DNA of 64,000 bases from Rhodococcus opacus (GTDB lineage Bacteria; Actinomycetota; Actinomycetes; Mycobacteriales; Mycobacteriaceae), in the NCBI RefSeq assembly GCF_012396235.1, contig NZ_JAAXPA010000031.1, positions 1 to 64,000 on the forward strand, given 5' to 3'. Below are positions 8,943 to 16,864 of the stretch, piece by piece. Each line of letters opens with the position of its first letter. The first letter of the stretch is position 1. A program made the translations under genes and the position numbers. Below the pieces are notes generated by a model. That model ran no database searches. It was given only the letters and a program-made list of their open reading frames with translations, and was not told the origin of the DNA.

Positions 8943-9654
8943 TCCGGCGACGCCCGAGCGCGAGCATCCCCTCGACGAGCAGCAACTGGGCCGCCGCGTA
9001 GCTGGCGAGGACCACGCCTTCCGCCACAGCCCTCCCCCGCTCGCCCCGGATGAACAAGCGCCGCAACACGATCAGACCGTCGGAGGCGGTGAACAGCATC
9101 CCGCCCGCACCGAGCCAGCTGCGACGGTCGGTTCCCGGCACCGCCACATTCGCGACGACGTCCGCGCCGGGTGCGAGAGACGGATCGGCCGACAGGGTCG
9201 ACGTGGTGCCGAGCAGCGACCCGTACGCAGTCAACGGCGCGGCGACCTCCTTCGCCCGCCCGCGCAGCAGTGCCGCCGCGCCTGCCCAACCGGCGAGCCG
9301 GGGAAGCAATGCGGGCGCGGTGGGCCGGGCGCCCCGGCGCAGCAGCAGCGCGGAATAGCCGACCTGCATGACGGCGAACGAGGACGCGCCGCGCACGAGA
9401 CGGGCGTCGTCGTCGGGATCGATCATGAAGACGTCACCCACGGTCGCGGCCGTGAGACCGGCGAGGAGGAGCGCGACGTCGGCCGGATCCGTGTCTGCAC
9501 GCCGCCGCAGGACACGGGCGGCGAGCGCGGGTGCGATCAGTGGTTTCGCGGCCTGCTGCAACCGTTCACGCCCGGTGACGGCCCCGACGACGGTGGCCAG
9601 CGTCGCACCGGCGAACACCGCATGCTCGACACCCCAGTTGTTCTTCGACTTCAC
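8926..9654 (-). CDS. YhhN/TMEM86 family membrane protein (lysoplasmalogenase-like)
   Basis: A 242-residue, highly hydrophobic protein with about eight predicted helices. The family landmarks are an early Lys-Pro (AAKPLIAPALAARVL), AATVGDVFMI with the conserved Gly-Asp, and the late ASDGLIVLRRLF segment, matching the conserved Asp-rich polar residues of YhhN/TMEM86 proteins. Characterised relatives hydrolyse the vinyl-ether bond of lysoplasmalogens; in bacteria the role is mostly unproven. GTG at 9654 is preceded by GGAGG 7 nt upstream, so the open frame upstream of it is not used. It is divergent from the TetR gene at 9757. Confidence 0.8.
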   Translation of the reverse strand: MKSKNNWGVEHAVFAGATLATVVGAVTGRERLQQAAKPLIAPALAARVLRRRADTDPADVALLLAGLTAATVGDVFMIDPDDDARLVRGASSFAVMQVGYSALLLRRGARPTAPALLPRLAGWAGAAALLRGRAKEVAAPLTAYGSLLGTTSTLSADPSLAPGADVVANVAVPGTDRRSWLGAGGMLFTASDGLIVLRRLFIRGERGRAVAEGVVLASYAAAQLLLVEGMLALGRRRITGRA

Positions 9655-9705
9655 GTCTTCCTCCCACACTTGCGGACGTGCCGAGGTTACCGGCCCGAAA
9701 AGTGG

Positions 9706-9734
9706 TTGACTCGAGAGTGGACGCGACGGATAAT
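9706..9734 (+). promoter_or_regulatory. Sigma70-like promoter with overlapping palindrome for the TetR gene
   Basis: TTGACT (9706-9711) and GATAAT (9729-9734) are spaced by exactly 17 bp, a near-ideal housekeeping promoter, 23 bp before the TetR ATG. The -10 lies inside CGGAT-A-ATCCG (9727-9737), a perfect 5-bp-arm palindrome that could be an autoregulatory operator. Operator function is an inference. Confidence 0.65.
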
Positions 9735-9756
9735 CCGCGATTGTGAGGCACAGGTG

Positions 9757-10398
9757 ATGGCAAAACAGGCGCGCGCGGCAGCCACCCGCCATCAGGTACT
9801 CGAGGGTGCGGCACTGAGCTTCGAGAAGCTCGGGTACGGCGGCGCGAGCCTGAGCGGAATCCTCTCCTATGCCGATGTGACCAAGGGCGCCTTGTACTTT
9901 CATTTCGAGTCCAAGGAAGCGCTCGCCTGGGCGGTGATCAAGGAACAGCACGCCATGGCGATGCTGGCGGCGCAGCGAGTGCTCGCGACGGCGCAGTCAC
10001 CGATGGAAGCGATCCTGTTGTGCGCCAAGGAGATGGCGCGCCAGTTGCTGACCGAGCCCATCGTGCGAGCGGGTGTGCGACTCACCCTGGAACTCGGTAC
10101 GTCCCGCGGCCCGGCCACCGACCCCTACATCGACTGGACCGACACCCTCGTCGCACTCGCAGGCAAGGCGCGGGAGGCAGGAGAACTGCGCGCGACCGTC
10201 GACCCCGCGGCACTCGCCCGGTTCCTGGTCAGTTCGTTCACCGGCATGCAGTTGGTGTCCGAGGCGCTGACCGGACGTTCCGACCTGTACGAGCGCCTGG
10301 CCGACATGTGGGCGTTGCTCCTGCCCTCGATCGCGTCGCCGGACATGTTGCCCCGGCTACTCGAACTCGCGGCACTGCGCGACGACGTCGCATCCTGA
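9757..10398 (+). CDS. TetR regulator of the gamma-butyrolactone receptor (ArpA/ScbR) type
   Basis: A 213-residue TetR-family repressor. The N-terminal helix-turn-helix (about residues 8-55) reads like the ScbR/ArpA class: MAKQARAAATRHQVLEGA, then VTKGALYFHFESKEALA with the hallmark KGALYFHF. Unlike most TetR proteins, the C-terminal half also matches the receptor class (RAGVRLTLELGTSRGPATDP, FTGMQLVSEAL, LLPSIASPDML). Such proteins bind diffusible butyrolactones or related furans and release DNA. No butyrolactone synthase (AfsA) gene is nearby. It is divergent from the YhhN gene and may control it and itself. Ligand unknown. Confidence 0.85.
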   Translation: MAKQARAAATRHQVLEGAALSFEKLGYGGASLSGILSYADVTKGALYFHFESKEALAWAVIKEQHAMAMLAAQRVLATAQSPMEAILLCAKEMARQLLTEPIVRAGVRLTLELGTSRGPATDPYIDWTDTLVALAGKAREAGELRATVDPAALARFLVSSFTGMQLVSEALTGRSDLYERLADMWALLLPSIASPDMLPRLLELAALRDDVAS

Positions 10399-10402
10399 CG
10401 AA

Positions 10403-10696
10403 TCAGACGCCGCCGGGAGTGGGCTCGGGAGTGTCCGGCGCCGGATGCGGCAGATCGAGAGGCTGCGACTGCGTCGGCACCGTCTGGACGACGGCGATCC
10501 GCGCGCCGTCCGGGATGGCATCGACCGAGCAGATCGTTCCGAAGATGCCGAGCCCGCCGAACAACGCGAGCAGGCCGTAGGCCAGGAACGTCGACGTCCG
10601 TTCGACGGCGGATCGCGGTTCGCGTTCCGCTGCCACCGTGGGGCGCCGCGCGTAGACGGTGCCTCGCTCTCGGGGAATTCGGGTGAGTTCAGCCAT
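10403..10696 (-). CDS. Small single-pass membrane protein
   Basis: A 97-residue protein with a basic N-terminus, one transmembrane helix (about residues 36-56, FLAYGLLALFGGLGIFGTIC) and an external Pro-rich tail (DLPHPAPDTPEPTPGG). ATG at 10696 is preceded by AAGGG about 8 nt upstream. It converges on the TetR gene with 4 bp between stops and is divergent from benE. No family recognised; the coding call rests on the signal-anchor layout, ribosome site and lack of any competing gene. Confidence 0.6.
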   Translation of the reverse strand: MAELTRIPRERGTVYARRPTVAAEREPRSAVERTSTFLAYGLLALFGGLGIFGTICSVDAIPDGARIAVVQTVPTQSQPLDLPHPAPDTPEPTPGGV

Positions 10697-10873
10697 GTGG
10701 CCCTTCTTCGCATGGTTCGTCGGTGCGGGGTGGTGTCGGGTCGACGCCTTCGAGTCTGTCGCGATGGCGCCCGAGTGTCGTTCACCCCAGGGATGGAAAG
10801 CACCCCACCCAGGGTTCGACGGCCCGCCGTGCAGCCCCGGGACGCGAGTGGTTATGATCCAGACCACACCCGG

Positions 10874-10914
10874 AATGTACGCATTGCGGGAGCCATGTCC
10901 GCTCTGCGTACATT
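10874..10914. promoter_or_regulatory. Interrupted palindrome in the benE leader
   Basis: Arms AATGTACGCA (10874-10883) and TGCGTACATT (10905-10914) are perfect inverted repeats. Inside them, after a symmetric 2-nt interruption, a further GCGG/CCGC pair encloses a 9-nt loop. The structure ends 26 bp before the benE ATG. It may be a paired operator for an aromatic-acid regulator or an RNA hairpin in the leader. Confidence 0.55.
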
Positions 10915-10940
10915 ATGACCCCCCCGAGCAGGAAGGCCTC

Positions 10941-12209
10941 ATGACGACCACCGAGGAACCGACCCGCAGCGAAGACGTGCAGACCCGCCCCCCTCGCTTC
11001 GAGAGACCACCGTGGCCGCCCGTGGGCCCGCGCCGCCTGATCGGCGACCTCGGCGGGACCTACGCCGCCAACGGTCTGATCGGGCTGATCTTCTCCGCGA
11101 CGGGTCCCGTCGCCGTGATCCTGGCCGCCGGCTCCGCGGGCGGACTGTCGCCCCAGCAGATGGCGTCGTGGATCTTCGGTGTCTTCTTCCTCAACGGAAT
11201 CCTGACCGCCCTCGCCAGCTGGCTGTACCGCCAGCCGCTCGCGTTCTTCTGGACGATCCCCGGCACGATCATCGTCGGCGGCTCGCTCACCCACCTGTCG
11301 TGGCCGGAAGTGCTCGGCGCGTTTCTGGTGACCGGGCTCCTGATCCTCGCCCTCGGCCTGACCGGGCGGGTACGTCAGGTCATGGCGATGCTCCCGATGC
11401 CGATCGTCATGGCCATGGTGGCCGGCGTCTTCCTGAAGTTCGGCACCGACCTCGTCCACGCCGTGGGAACCGATGCGGCCGTGGCCGTTCCGATGGTCGT
11501 CGTCTTCGTCGCCCTCGCGTCCCGCGCCGCGTTCGGCCGGTGGATGCCACCGATCCTCGGCGCACTGCTCGTCGGGGCGGCGGCGGTCGCGGTCACCGGC
11601 CGCTTCCACCCGACCGGTTCGAGTACATCGTGGATCGCGGCACCGATGTTCCAGGCGCCGCAGTTCACCTGGCAGGCGATCACCGAACTGGTCGTGCCGT
11701 TGGCGATCACGGTCATCGTCGTGCAGAACGGTCAGGGCGCGGCCGTGCTGACGTCTGCCGGCCACAAGCCGCCGATGAACGTCGGCACCGTGCTGTGCGG
11801 GGCCTGGTCCCTCGCCACCTCCGTCGTCGGAGCCGTCTCGACGTGCCTGACGGGCCCGACCAACGCCCTGCTGGTGGCGTCGGGGCAGCGCACCAGGCAG
11901 TACACGGCGGCCGTCGTCTGCGGGCTGCTCGCCATGGTCGTCGGCCTGTTCGCGCCGCTGTTCGTTCAGCTGATGCTGGCCACCCCGGTCGCGTTCGTCG
12001 CGACGCTCGGCGGACTCGCGATGCTCCGCGCGCTGCAGGGTTCGTTCGTCGCCGCGTTCAGCTCCCGGCACACACTCGGCGCGCTCGTGACCTTCCTCGT
12101 GACCGTGTCGAACGTGCAGTTCCTCAACGTCGGGGCTGCGTTCTGGGGGCTGCTCGCCGGACTGCTCGTGTCCCGGGTGATGGAATCGGGTGATTTCCGG
12201 AAGGGATGA
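10941..12209 (+). CDS. benE: Benzoate/H+ symporter BenE
   Basis: A 422-residue inner-membrane transporter of the BenE family, expected to import benzoate or a related aromatic acid by proton symport. It has about 12 hydrophobic helices after a polar N-terminal 35 residues. Family-like segments include GTYAANGLIGLIFSATGPVA, PIVMAMVAGVFLKFG, VVQNGQGAAVL and TGPTNALLVASG. ATG at 10941 follows GGAAGG closely; the open frame upstream is not used. No ben/cat catabolic genes are in the window, so it is either a stand-alone transporter or regulated in trans. The leader holds a 41-bp interrupted palindrome. It converges on the DUF1992 gene with a 4-bp gap. Confidence 0.92.
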   Translation: MTTTEEPTRSEDVQTRPPRFERPPWPPVGPRRLIGDLGGTYAANGLIGLIFSATGPVAVILAAGSAGGLSPQQMASWIFGVFFLNGILTALASWLYRQPLAFFWTIPGTIIVGGSLTHLSWPEVLGAFLVTGLLILALGLTGRVRQVMAMLPMPIVMAMVAGVFLKFGTDLVHAVGTDAAVAVPMVVVFVALASRAAFGRWMPPILGALLVGAAAVAVTGRFHPTGSSTSWIAAPMFQAPQFTWQAITELVVPLAITVIVVQNGQGAAVLTSAGHKPPMNVGTVLCGAWSLATSVVGAVSTCLTGPTNALLVASGQRTRQYTAAVVCGLLAMVVGLFAPLFVQLMLATPVAFVATLGGLAMLRALQGSFVAAFSSRHTLGALVTFLVTVSNVQFLNVGAAFWGLLAGLLVSRVMESGDFRKG

Positions 12210-12213
12210 TCCG

Positions 12214-12708
12214 TCACCGTTTCCGTCGCCACCATCGTCTGCCGGCCCGGGGCGGATCGTCGGGTTCCGGGGTCGCCGTCACCGGCGGCTTCCGCGCCGG
12301 CCGGTTCTGCTGCCGCCAGGTCGCGACGACCTCGTTCGCGTCGACCGGGCTGACCGGGATCCGTGGGCCGGAGGGTGCCCGCAACCAGGCGACGATCTGC
12401 AGGTTGAGCTGGGCCACCACGTCCCGCACCGACTGCTCCGACGGCAGCCCACGGATCGTGTCGGGCAACCGCTCGATCTCCTTCCGCAGCTGCAGCGGCG
12501 TCGGGAGCAGCGAATCGGTGGGCAGATTCTCGCGCCGGAGATAGTTCTTCACCCACCACAGTTCGTCGTCGACATCGCCTGCCGGAATCGGTTTACCCGA
12601 GCCGGGGAGATCGTCGAAGTCGCCGCGCTCCTGAGCCAGCCGGATCTGCTTGTCGATCCAGCTCTCGAAGCTCACCCCGGGAGGTTTGCGCTCGGTCACG
12701 GACGCCAT
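12214..12708 (-). CDS. DUF1992 (DnaJ-C28-like) protein
   Basis: A 164-residue cytosolic protein. The N-terminal 70 residues carry the DUF1992 signature SWIDKQIRLAQERGDFDDLPGSGKPI, here cited as its parts IRLAQERGDFDDLPG and GKPIP, which is shared with human DNAJC28 outside its J domain. The middle section is helical (LQLRKEIERLPDTIRGLPSE) and the C-terminus is Pro/Arg-rich and basic, ending in RRWWRRKR. The start ATG at 12708 is the first Met before the conserved region. Family function is unknown; no partner gene adjoins. Confidence 0.82.
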   Translation of the reverse strand: MASVTERKPPGVSFESWIDKQIRLAQERGDFDDLPGSGKPIPAGDVDDELWWVKNYLRRENLPTDSLLPTPLQLRKEIERLPDTIRGLPSEQSVRDVVAQLNLQIVAWLRAPSGPRIPVSPVDANEVVATWRQQNRPARKPPVTATPEPDDPPRAGRRWWRRKR

Positions 12709-12900
12709 TCTTCCAGGACCCGGTTCAGCCCGCCCCGGTGTCGGCTCCCGTGTAGAACGCGGTCGTGCGAACGCCGGCCGCGGTCGCGGTATCCTCCGGC
12801 GCCCCGAACGCGATGCTTGCGTGCAGGTACAGCCCCATGACCCCGAGTTCCCAGCCGACACCGGCCGCGCCTTCGCTTGCCAATGTGCATTCTTCGTTTT

Positions 12901-12921
12901 ACTGTGACACTGCGTCTCAGT
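12901..12921. promoter_or_regulatory. Operator-like inverted repeat upstream of the Baeyer-Villiger-type monooxygenase
   Basis: ACTGTGAC (12901-12908) and GTCTCAGT (12914-12921) are inverted repeats matching at 7 of 8 positions around 5 nt, 48 bp upstream of the monooxygenase ATG. The size and spacing suit a TetR-type dimer. The rest of the 260-bp gap (12709-12968) shows no gene I can support. Confidence 0.45.
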
Positions 12922-12968
12922 TAACTGGACCGGCGACGACGGTTCCCCATCCGCGCAGGGAAGAAGCC

Positions 12969-14516
12969 ATGACAGCGACAACCACTCAGCACGCCGCCGC
13001 ACCCGACGGCAGCGGAGAGGAGCGGCACCTGCGCGTCGTCGTGGTCGGCGCCGGACTGTCCGGGATTGCCGCAGCGGTCAAGCTCGAACGCGCGGGCATC
13101 ACGGACTTCGTCGTGCTGGAGAAGTCCGATCGTGTGGGGGGCGTGTGGCGCGAGAACACGTACCCCGGGTGCGGGGTCGACATCCCCGCCCCCGTGTACT
13201 CGTTCTCCTTCCACCCCAATCCGCGGTGGCGCAGCAACTTCGCCCTGCAACCGGAACTGCTGTCCTACATCGAGGACACCGTCGACACGTTCGGTCTGCA
13301 GTCCAGGATCTCGATGCAGACCGAACTCCGCGAAGCCGCCTGGTCCGACGAGCGCCGACGCTGGATCCTCGACACCAGCCGCGGCACGATCGTCGCCCAG
13401 CACGTGATCTTCGCGGCGGGCCCCATCACCGAACCGAGCACTCCTGCCGTACCCGGAATCGACGGCTTCGACGGCGACGTCTTCCACTCGGCCCGCTGGA
13501 ACCACGACGTCGACCTCACCGGGAAGAGGGTCGCCGTCGTGGGCACCGGCGCGTCCGCGGTGCAGTTCATCCCCGAGATCCAGCCGGACGTCGAGGAGTT
13601 GTACGTCTTCCAGCGCACCCCGGCCTGGGTGGTGCCGCGCCTGGACTTTCCGTTCCCCCGGATCGCCCAGTGGGTGTTCGCGCGGGTGCCCGCGGTGCAG
13701 CGCGCGTTCCGGCGGCTCCTCGACGTCATCCTGCGGACGCTCACTTCGGTGATGCGCCGCGAACGGACCGCCCGGCTCCTCAACCCCATCGGCACCCGTT
13801 GGCTGGCCAGGCAGGTACCGGACCCGGCACTTCGCGCGGCCCTGACACCGAACTTCACGCTGGGATGCAAACGCCTCCTGCTGTCCAACACGTATCTCCC
13901 GGCGCTGACGAAGAGCAACGTCGAGTTGATTCCGCACGCCCTCGCCGAGGTCGACGGACGCGTGGTCGTCGGAGCGGACGGCACCCGCCGCGAGGTCGAC
14001 GTCATCATCTTCGGCACCGGCTTCGACGTGAGTCATCCACCGATCGCGAACCGGATCCGCGGACGCGACGGAACACTGCTGTCGGAGAAGTGGTCGAAGA
14101 GCCCCGAGGCCTACCTGGCCACCACGACGCCCGGCGCACCGAACGCGTACATCATGCTCGGCCCGAACATTCTGGTGTACAACTCGTTTCTCGGACTGGC
14201 CGAGACCCAGCTCGACTACGTGATAGACGGACTCACCAAGGCGGAGCGGCAGGGCATCGAAGTACTCGAGGTACGCGATCGGCCGTTCCGCCGGTTCAAC
14301 GACGCGGTACAGAAGGGCCTGGAGCCGACCGTCTTCAACAACGGCGGATGCAGTAGCTACTACCTCGACGCCGACGGCAGGAACTTCGCCGCGTGGCCCT
14401 GGTCCACCGGTTCCCTGCGCCGTCGCCTCGCCCGGTTCGACCTCGAGAACTACGCCATCCGCCCGTACCGGACAGCGCAGCCCCCCGCCCTCCACCCCTC
14501 AGGAAAGTCACGATGA
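12969..14516 (+). CDS. Class B flavoprotein monooxygenase, Baeyer-Villiger type
   Basis: A 515-residue FAD- and NADPH-dependent monooxygenase. It has an N-terminal FAD-binding GAGLSG (about residue 26), then WRENTYPGCGVDIP, typical of Baeyer-Villiger enzymes. The fingerprint FxGxxxHxxxW appears as FDGDVFHSARW (about residue 170), followed by Asn rather than the usual Pro/Asp. The NADPH-binding VGTGASA and the late FGTGFDVSHP segment also fit. Such enzymes oxidise ketones to esters or hydroxylate hydrophobic substrates. The next gene, an SRPBCC protein, overlaps its stop (ATGA), so they form a coupled pair. An operator-like repeat lies upstream. Substrate unknown. Confidence 0.9.
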   Translation: MTATTTQHAAAPDGSGEERHLRVVVVGAGLSGIAAAVKLERAGITDFVVLEKSDRVGGVWRENTYPGCGVDIPAPVYSFSFHPNPRWRSNFALQPELLSYIEDTVDTFGLQSRISMQTELREAAWSDERRRWILDTSRGTIVAQHVIFAAGPITEPSTPAVPGIDGFDGDVFHSARWNHDVDLTGKRVAVVGTGASAVQFIPEIQPDVEELYVFQRTPAWVVPRLDFPFPRIAQWVFARVPAVQRAFRRLLDVILRTLTSVMRRERTARLLNPIGTRWLARQVPDPALRAALTPNFTLGCKRLLLSNTYLPALTKSNVELIPHALAEVDGRVVVGADGTRREVDVIIFGTGFDVSHPPIANRIRGRDGTLLSEKWSKSPEAYLATTTPGAPNAYIMLGPNILVYNSFLGLAETQLDYVIDGLTKAERQGIEVLEVRDRPFRRFNDAVQKGLEPTVFNNGGCSSYYLDADGRNFAAWPWSTGSLRRRLARFDLENYAIRPYRTAQPPALHPSGKSR

Positions 14517-14968
14517 TCGAGATCCATCACACCGCCCTCGCCTGCGCACCGGTCGCGGCCGCGTTCGACTACGTGGACGACTACCGCCACGTCCCGTCCT
14601 GGATGTTCGGGATCACGAAGTTCGATCCGATCGGCGACCACGACCAGGGCCTCGGCGCGGTCTACGACGCCGCGATGAAGGTCGGCCCCAAGACCCTCGA
14701 CTCCGTGGTGAAGGTCACCGGGTGGGAACGCAATTCGGTGATCGAGCTGGAATCGATCGACGGCCTGTACACCCATTCGCGGTGGCAGTTCGAGGCGGTC
14801 GGCGAAACCGAGACCCGCATGACGGTCGACTTCCGCTACGACCTGCCCGGCGGCCTCGCAGGTAAGGCGCTCGGCAAGCTCATCGAGCCGTTCGTCGCGC
14901 AGGCGATCCGCCACACCGACGCCACCCTGCGCCGCCAGGTCGAGCAGAGCGCGAAGCACTCGTCCTGA
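14513..14968 (+). CDS. SRPBCC (START/PYR1-like) ligand-binding protein
   Basis: A 151-residue protein of the SRPBCC superfamily. It begins IEIHHTALACAPVAAAFDYV, the usual first strand and helix, with DYRHVPSWMFGI, TRMTVDFRYDLPGG in the middle, and a long C-terminal helix (LIEPFVAQAIRHTDATLRRQVEQ). The fold makes a deep hydrophobic cavity, so it could hold the substrate or product of the monooxygenase encoded just upstream. The two genes overlap by 4 nt (ATGA), implying translational coupling. No catalytic residues can be assigned. Confidence 0.82.
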   Translation: MIEIHHTALACAPVAAAFDYVDDYRHVPSWMFGITKFDPIGDHDQGLGAVYDAAMKVGPKTLDSVVKVTGWERNSVIELESIDGLYTHSRWQFEAVGETETRMTVDFRYDLPGGLAGKALGKLIEPFVAQAIRHTDATLRRQVEQSAKHSS

Positions 14969-15050
14969 TCTTCGCGGCCCGCGCCCGTCGGGGCGGATGC
15001 GGGCCGTGAAGTACTTCGTCGGGTTTACATAGTTAGTTAGCCTAGGTAAT

Positions 15051-15503
15051 ATGTTTGACATGGACGACGACACGCGGCTGCAGAGCCTGCTCGTCGACTT
15101 GGTCACGAATTCTCACCGATTCACCAGGCTCGCGAGCTCCTTCGGATCCGAGGACCACCCCCGGCCGTGGACACGTGCCCTCGCCCTGCTCGACGACCAC
15201 GGCGAGCTACGCATCAGCGAGTTCGCCCGCATCGACCGCTGCTCCCAACCGTCCGCGACCGCCCTGCTCCAGAAGCTGGCCGATCGCGGATACGTTGCCC
15301 GCCGACCCGATCCGGAAGACGCCCGGGCCGTCCGAGTGTCCATCACGGACCTGGGCCGCGAATGGCTGACCGTGTCCCGCAACGAGATCGCGGGTGCACT
15401 CGCCCCGCACTTCGCGGACCTCGAGCCCGAGCAACTCGAACGACTGACGCAGGGCCTGTCGGAACTGCGTTCGATCGTCAAGTCGTCGGCCCGCTCATCC
15501 TGA
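15051..15503 (+). CDS. MarR-family transcriptional regulator
   Basis: A 150-residue MarR protein with a winged helix-turn-helix at about residues 45-110: ELRISEFARIDRCSQPSATALLQKL forms the recognition region, cited here as ISEFARIDRCSQPSATALL, followed by RGYVARRPDPEDARAVRVSIT, the wing with the conserved Asp-Arg pair. It lies 40 bp upstream of an MFS transporter gene and presumably represses the pair until a phenolic or drug-like ligand binds. The upstream region (15025-15050) is AT-rich with repeated TTAG units and a CCTAGG centre, a likely promoter/operator. The ATG at 15051 is preceded only by AGG. Confidence 0.9.
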   Translation: MFDMDDDTRLQSLLVDLVTNSHRFTRLASSFGSEDHPRPWTRALALLDDHGELRISEFARIDRCSQPSATALLQKLADRGYVARRPDPEDARAVRVSITDLGREWLTVSRNEIAGALAPHFADLEPEQLERLTQGLSELRSIVKSSARSS

Positions 15504-15543
15504 CAACCCATCCACACCCCGACGTACATCGAAGGAGGTGGCC

Positions 15544-16806
15544 GTGAGCACCACGACCGCAACCGTCACGAACAGCACACCCAGCGAGGCGCCACCGAGC
15601 CTCCTCCACCAGCCGAAATCGGTGTGGGCCGTCGCCTTCGCCAGCGTCATCGCGTTCATGGGCATCGGGCTCGTCGACCCCATCCTCAAGCCGATCGGCG
15701 AACAACTGGACGCGACGCCGTCCCAGGTGTCGCTGCTGTTCACCAGCTACATGCTGGTCACCGGTGTCGCGATGCTCATCACCGGCGTGGTGTCGAGCCG
15801 GATCGGCGCCAAGAAGACCCTCCTCACCGGCCTCGCCGTCATCGTCGTGTTCGCGGCGCTGGCAGGCAGCTCCGGCACCATCGGCCAGATCGTCGGCTTC
15901 CGTGCCGGCTGGGGACTGGGCAACGCCCTGTTCATCGCCACCGCGCTCGCCGCCATCGTCGGCGCGGCCAGCGGCGGCGTCGCGCGGGCCATCATCCTCT
16001 ACGAGGCCGCGCTGGGCATCGGCATCGCCGTCGGCCCGCTGGTCGGTGGTGTCCTCGGCAACATCAGCTGGCGCGCACCGTTCTTCGGCGTCGCAGCCCT
16101 GATGGCCGTCGCGTTCATCCTCATCGTCGTGATGCTGCCGGCCGCACCCAAGCCGGAGCACCGCACATCGATCGCCGCGCCGTTCCTCGCGTTGCGCCAC
16201 CGCGGTCTGCGCACCGTCGCGATCACCGCGCTGCTCTACAACTACGGCTTCTTCACCCTGCTCGCGTACACGCCGTTCCCGCTCGACATGGGCACGTACT
16301 CGATCGGATTCATCTTCTTCGGATGGGGTCTCGCGCTGGCCGTCGCGTCGGTGTTCCTCGCCCCACGGCTGCAGCGACGCTTCGGCACGCTGCCGATGAT
16401 GATGGTGGCCCTCGCGCTGTTCGCCCTCGACCTCGCCATGATGGCCGCGTTCACCGACAACAAGACCGTGCTCGTCGTCGGTGTCGTGCTCGCCGGACTC
16501 TTCCTCGGTGTCAACAACACGCTCATCACCGAGACCGTGATGATCTCCGCGCCCGTCGAGCGGTCGACGGCGTCCGCGGCGTACAGCTTCGTCCGCTTCG
16601 TCGGCGGCGCCGCCGCACCGTGGGTCGCGGGCAAGCTCGGTGAGAGCAACATCCACATGCCGTTCTGGGTCGGTGCCGTGTGCACCGCCGCCGCGATCAT
16701 CGTGCTCGCGACCGGACGGAAGGTCCTCGCCCACGTCGACGAGCACGATCCCGAACCGCACAGCGTCGAGGAGGCATTGGCCGTCACGGCCGCCGACGCC
16801 GACTGA
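15544..16806 (+). CDS. MFS efflux transporter
   Basis: A 420-residue, 12-helix major facilitator of the drug/arabinose exporter type. The helix-1/2 region FMGIGLVDPILKPIGEQLDA and the loop-2/3 motif SSRIGAKKTL are clear. GTG at 15544 is preferred over the in-frame GTG at 15538 because AAGGAGG (15532-15538) overlaps the latter and is 5 nt from the former. It follows the MarR gene in an apparent operon, so export of the MarR ligand is likely. The neighbouring monooxygenase/SRPBCC pair could make or modify that compound, but this is only proximity. Substrate unknown. Confidence 0.9.
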   Translation: MSTTTATVTNSTPSEAPPSLLHQPKSVWAVAFASVIAFMGIGLVDPILKPIGEQLDATPSQVSLLFTSYMLVTGVAMLITGVVSSRIGAKKTLLTGLAVIVVFAALAGSSGTIGQIVGFRAGWGLGNALFIATALAAIVGAASGGVARAIILYEAALGIGIAVGPLVGGVLGNISWRAPFFGVAALMAVAFILIVVMLPAAPKPEHRTSIAAPFLALRHRGLRTVAITALLYNYGFFTLLAYTPFPLDMGTYSIGFIFFGWGLALAVASVFLAPRLQRRFGTLPMMMVALALFALDLAMMAAFTDNKTVLVVGVVLAGLFLGVNNTLITETVMISAPVERSTASAAYSFVRFVGGAAAPWVAGKLGESNIHMPFWVGAVCTAAAIIVLATGRKVLAHVDEHDPEPHSVEEALAVTAADAD

Positions 16807-16813
16807 CCACCCC

Positions 16814-16859
16814 CATGTGAGTGGCGAAGTGTGCCTCCGCACACTTCGCCACTCACATG
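16814..16859. terminator. Bidirectional hairpin terminator (GTGAGTGGC family) between MFS gene and pyrE
   Basis: A perfect 20-bp stem (16814-16833 with 16840-16859) with a 6-nt loop, placed between the converging MFS and pyrE genes. The outer arm GTGAGTGGC is shared with the hairpin at 20208-20248. Confidence 0.9.
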
Positions 16860-16864
16860 TGCGG

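Noticed and set aside
12709-12968. A small gene in the gap before the Baeyer-Villiger-type monooxygenase
   Set aside because: Short open frames there lack ribosome sites and continue antisense through the DUF1992 gene; only an operator-like repeat is supported.
15025-15050. An IdeR/DtxR-like iron box upstream of the MarR gene (TTAGTTAGCCTAGGTAA)
   Set aside because: Only the core TTAGCCTA fits; I count about 11 of 19 positions matching the consensus and no iron gene adjoins.
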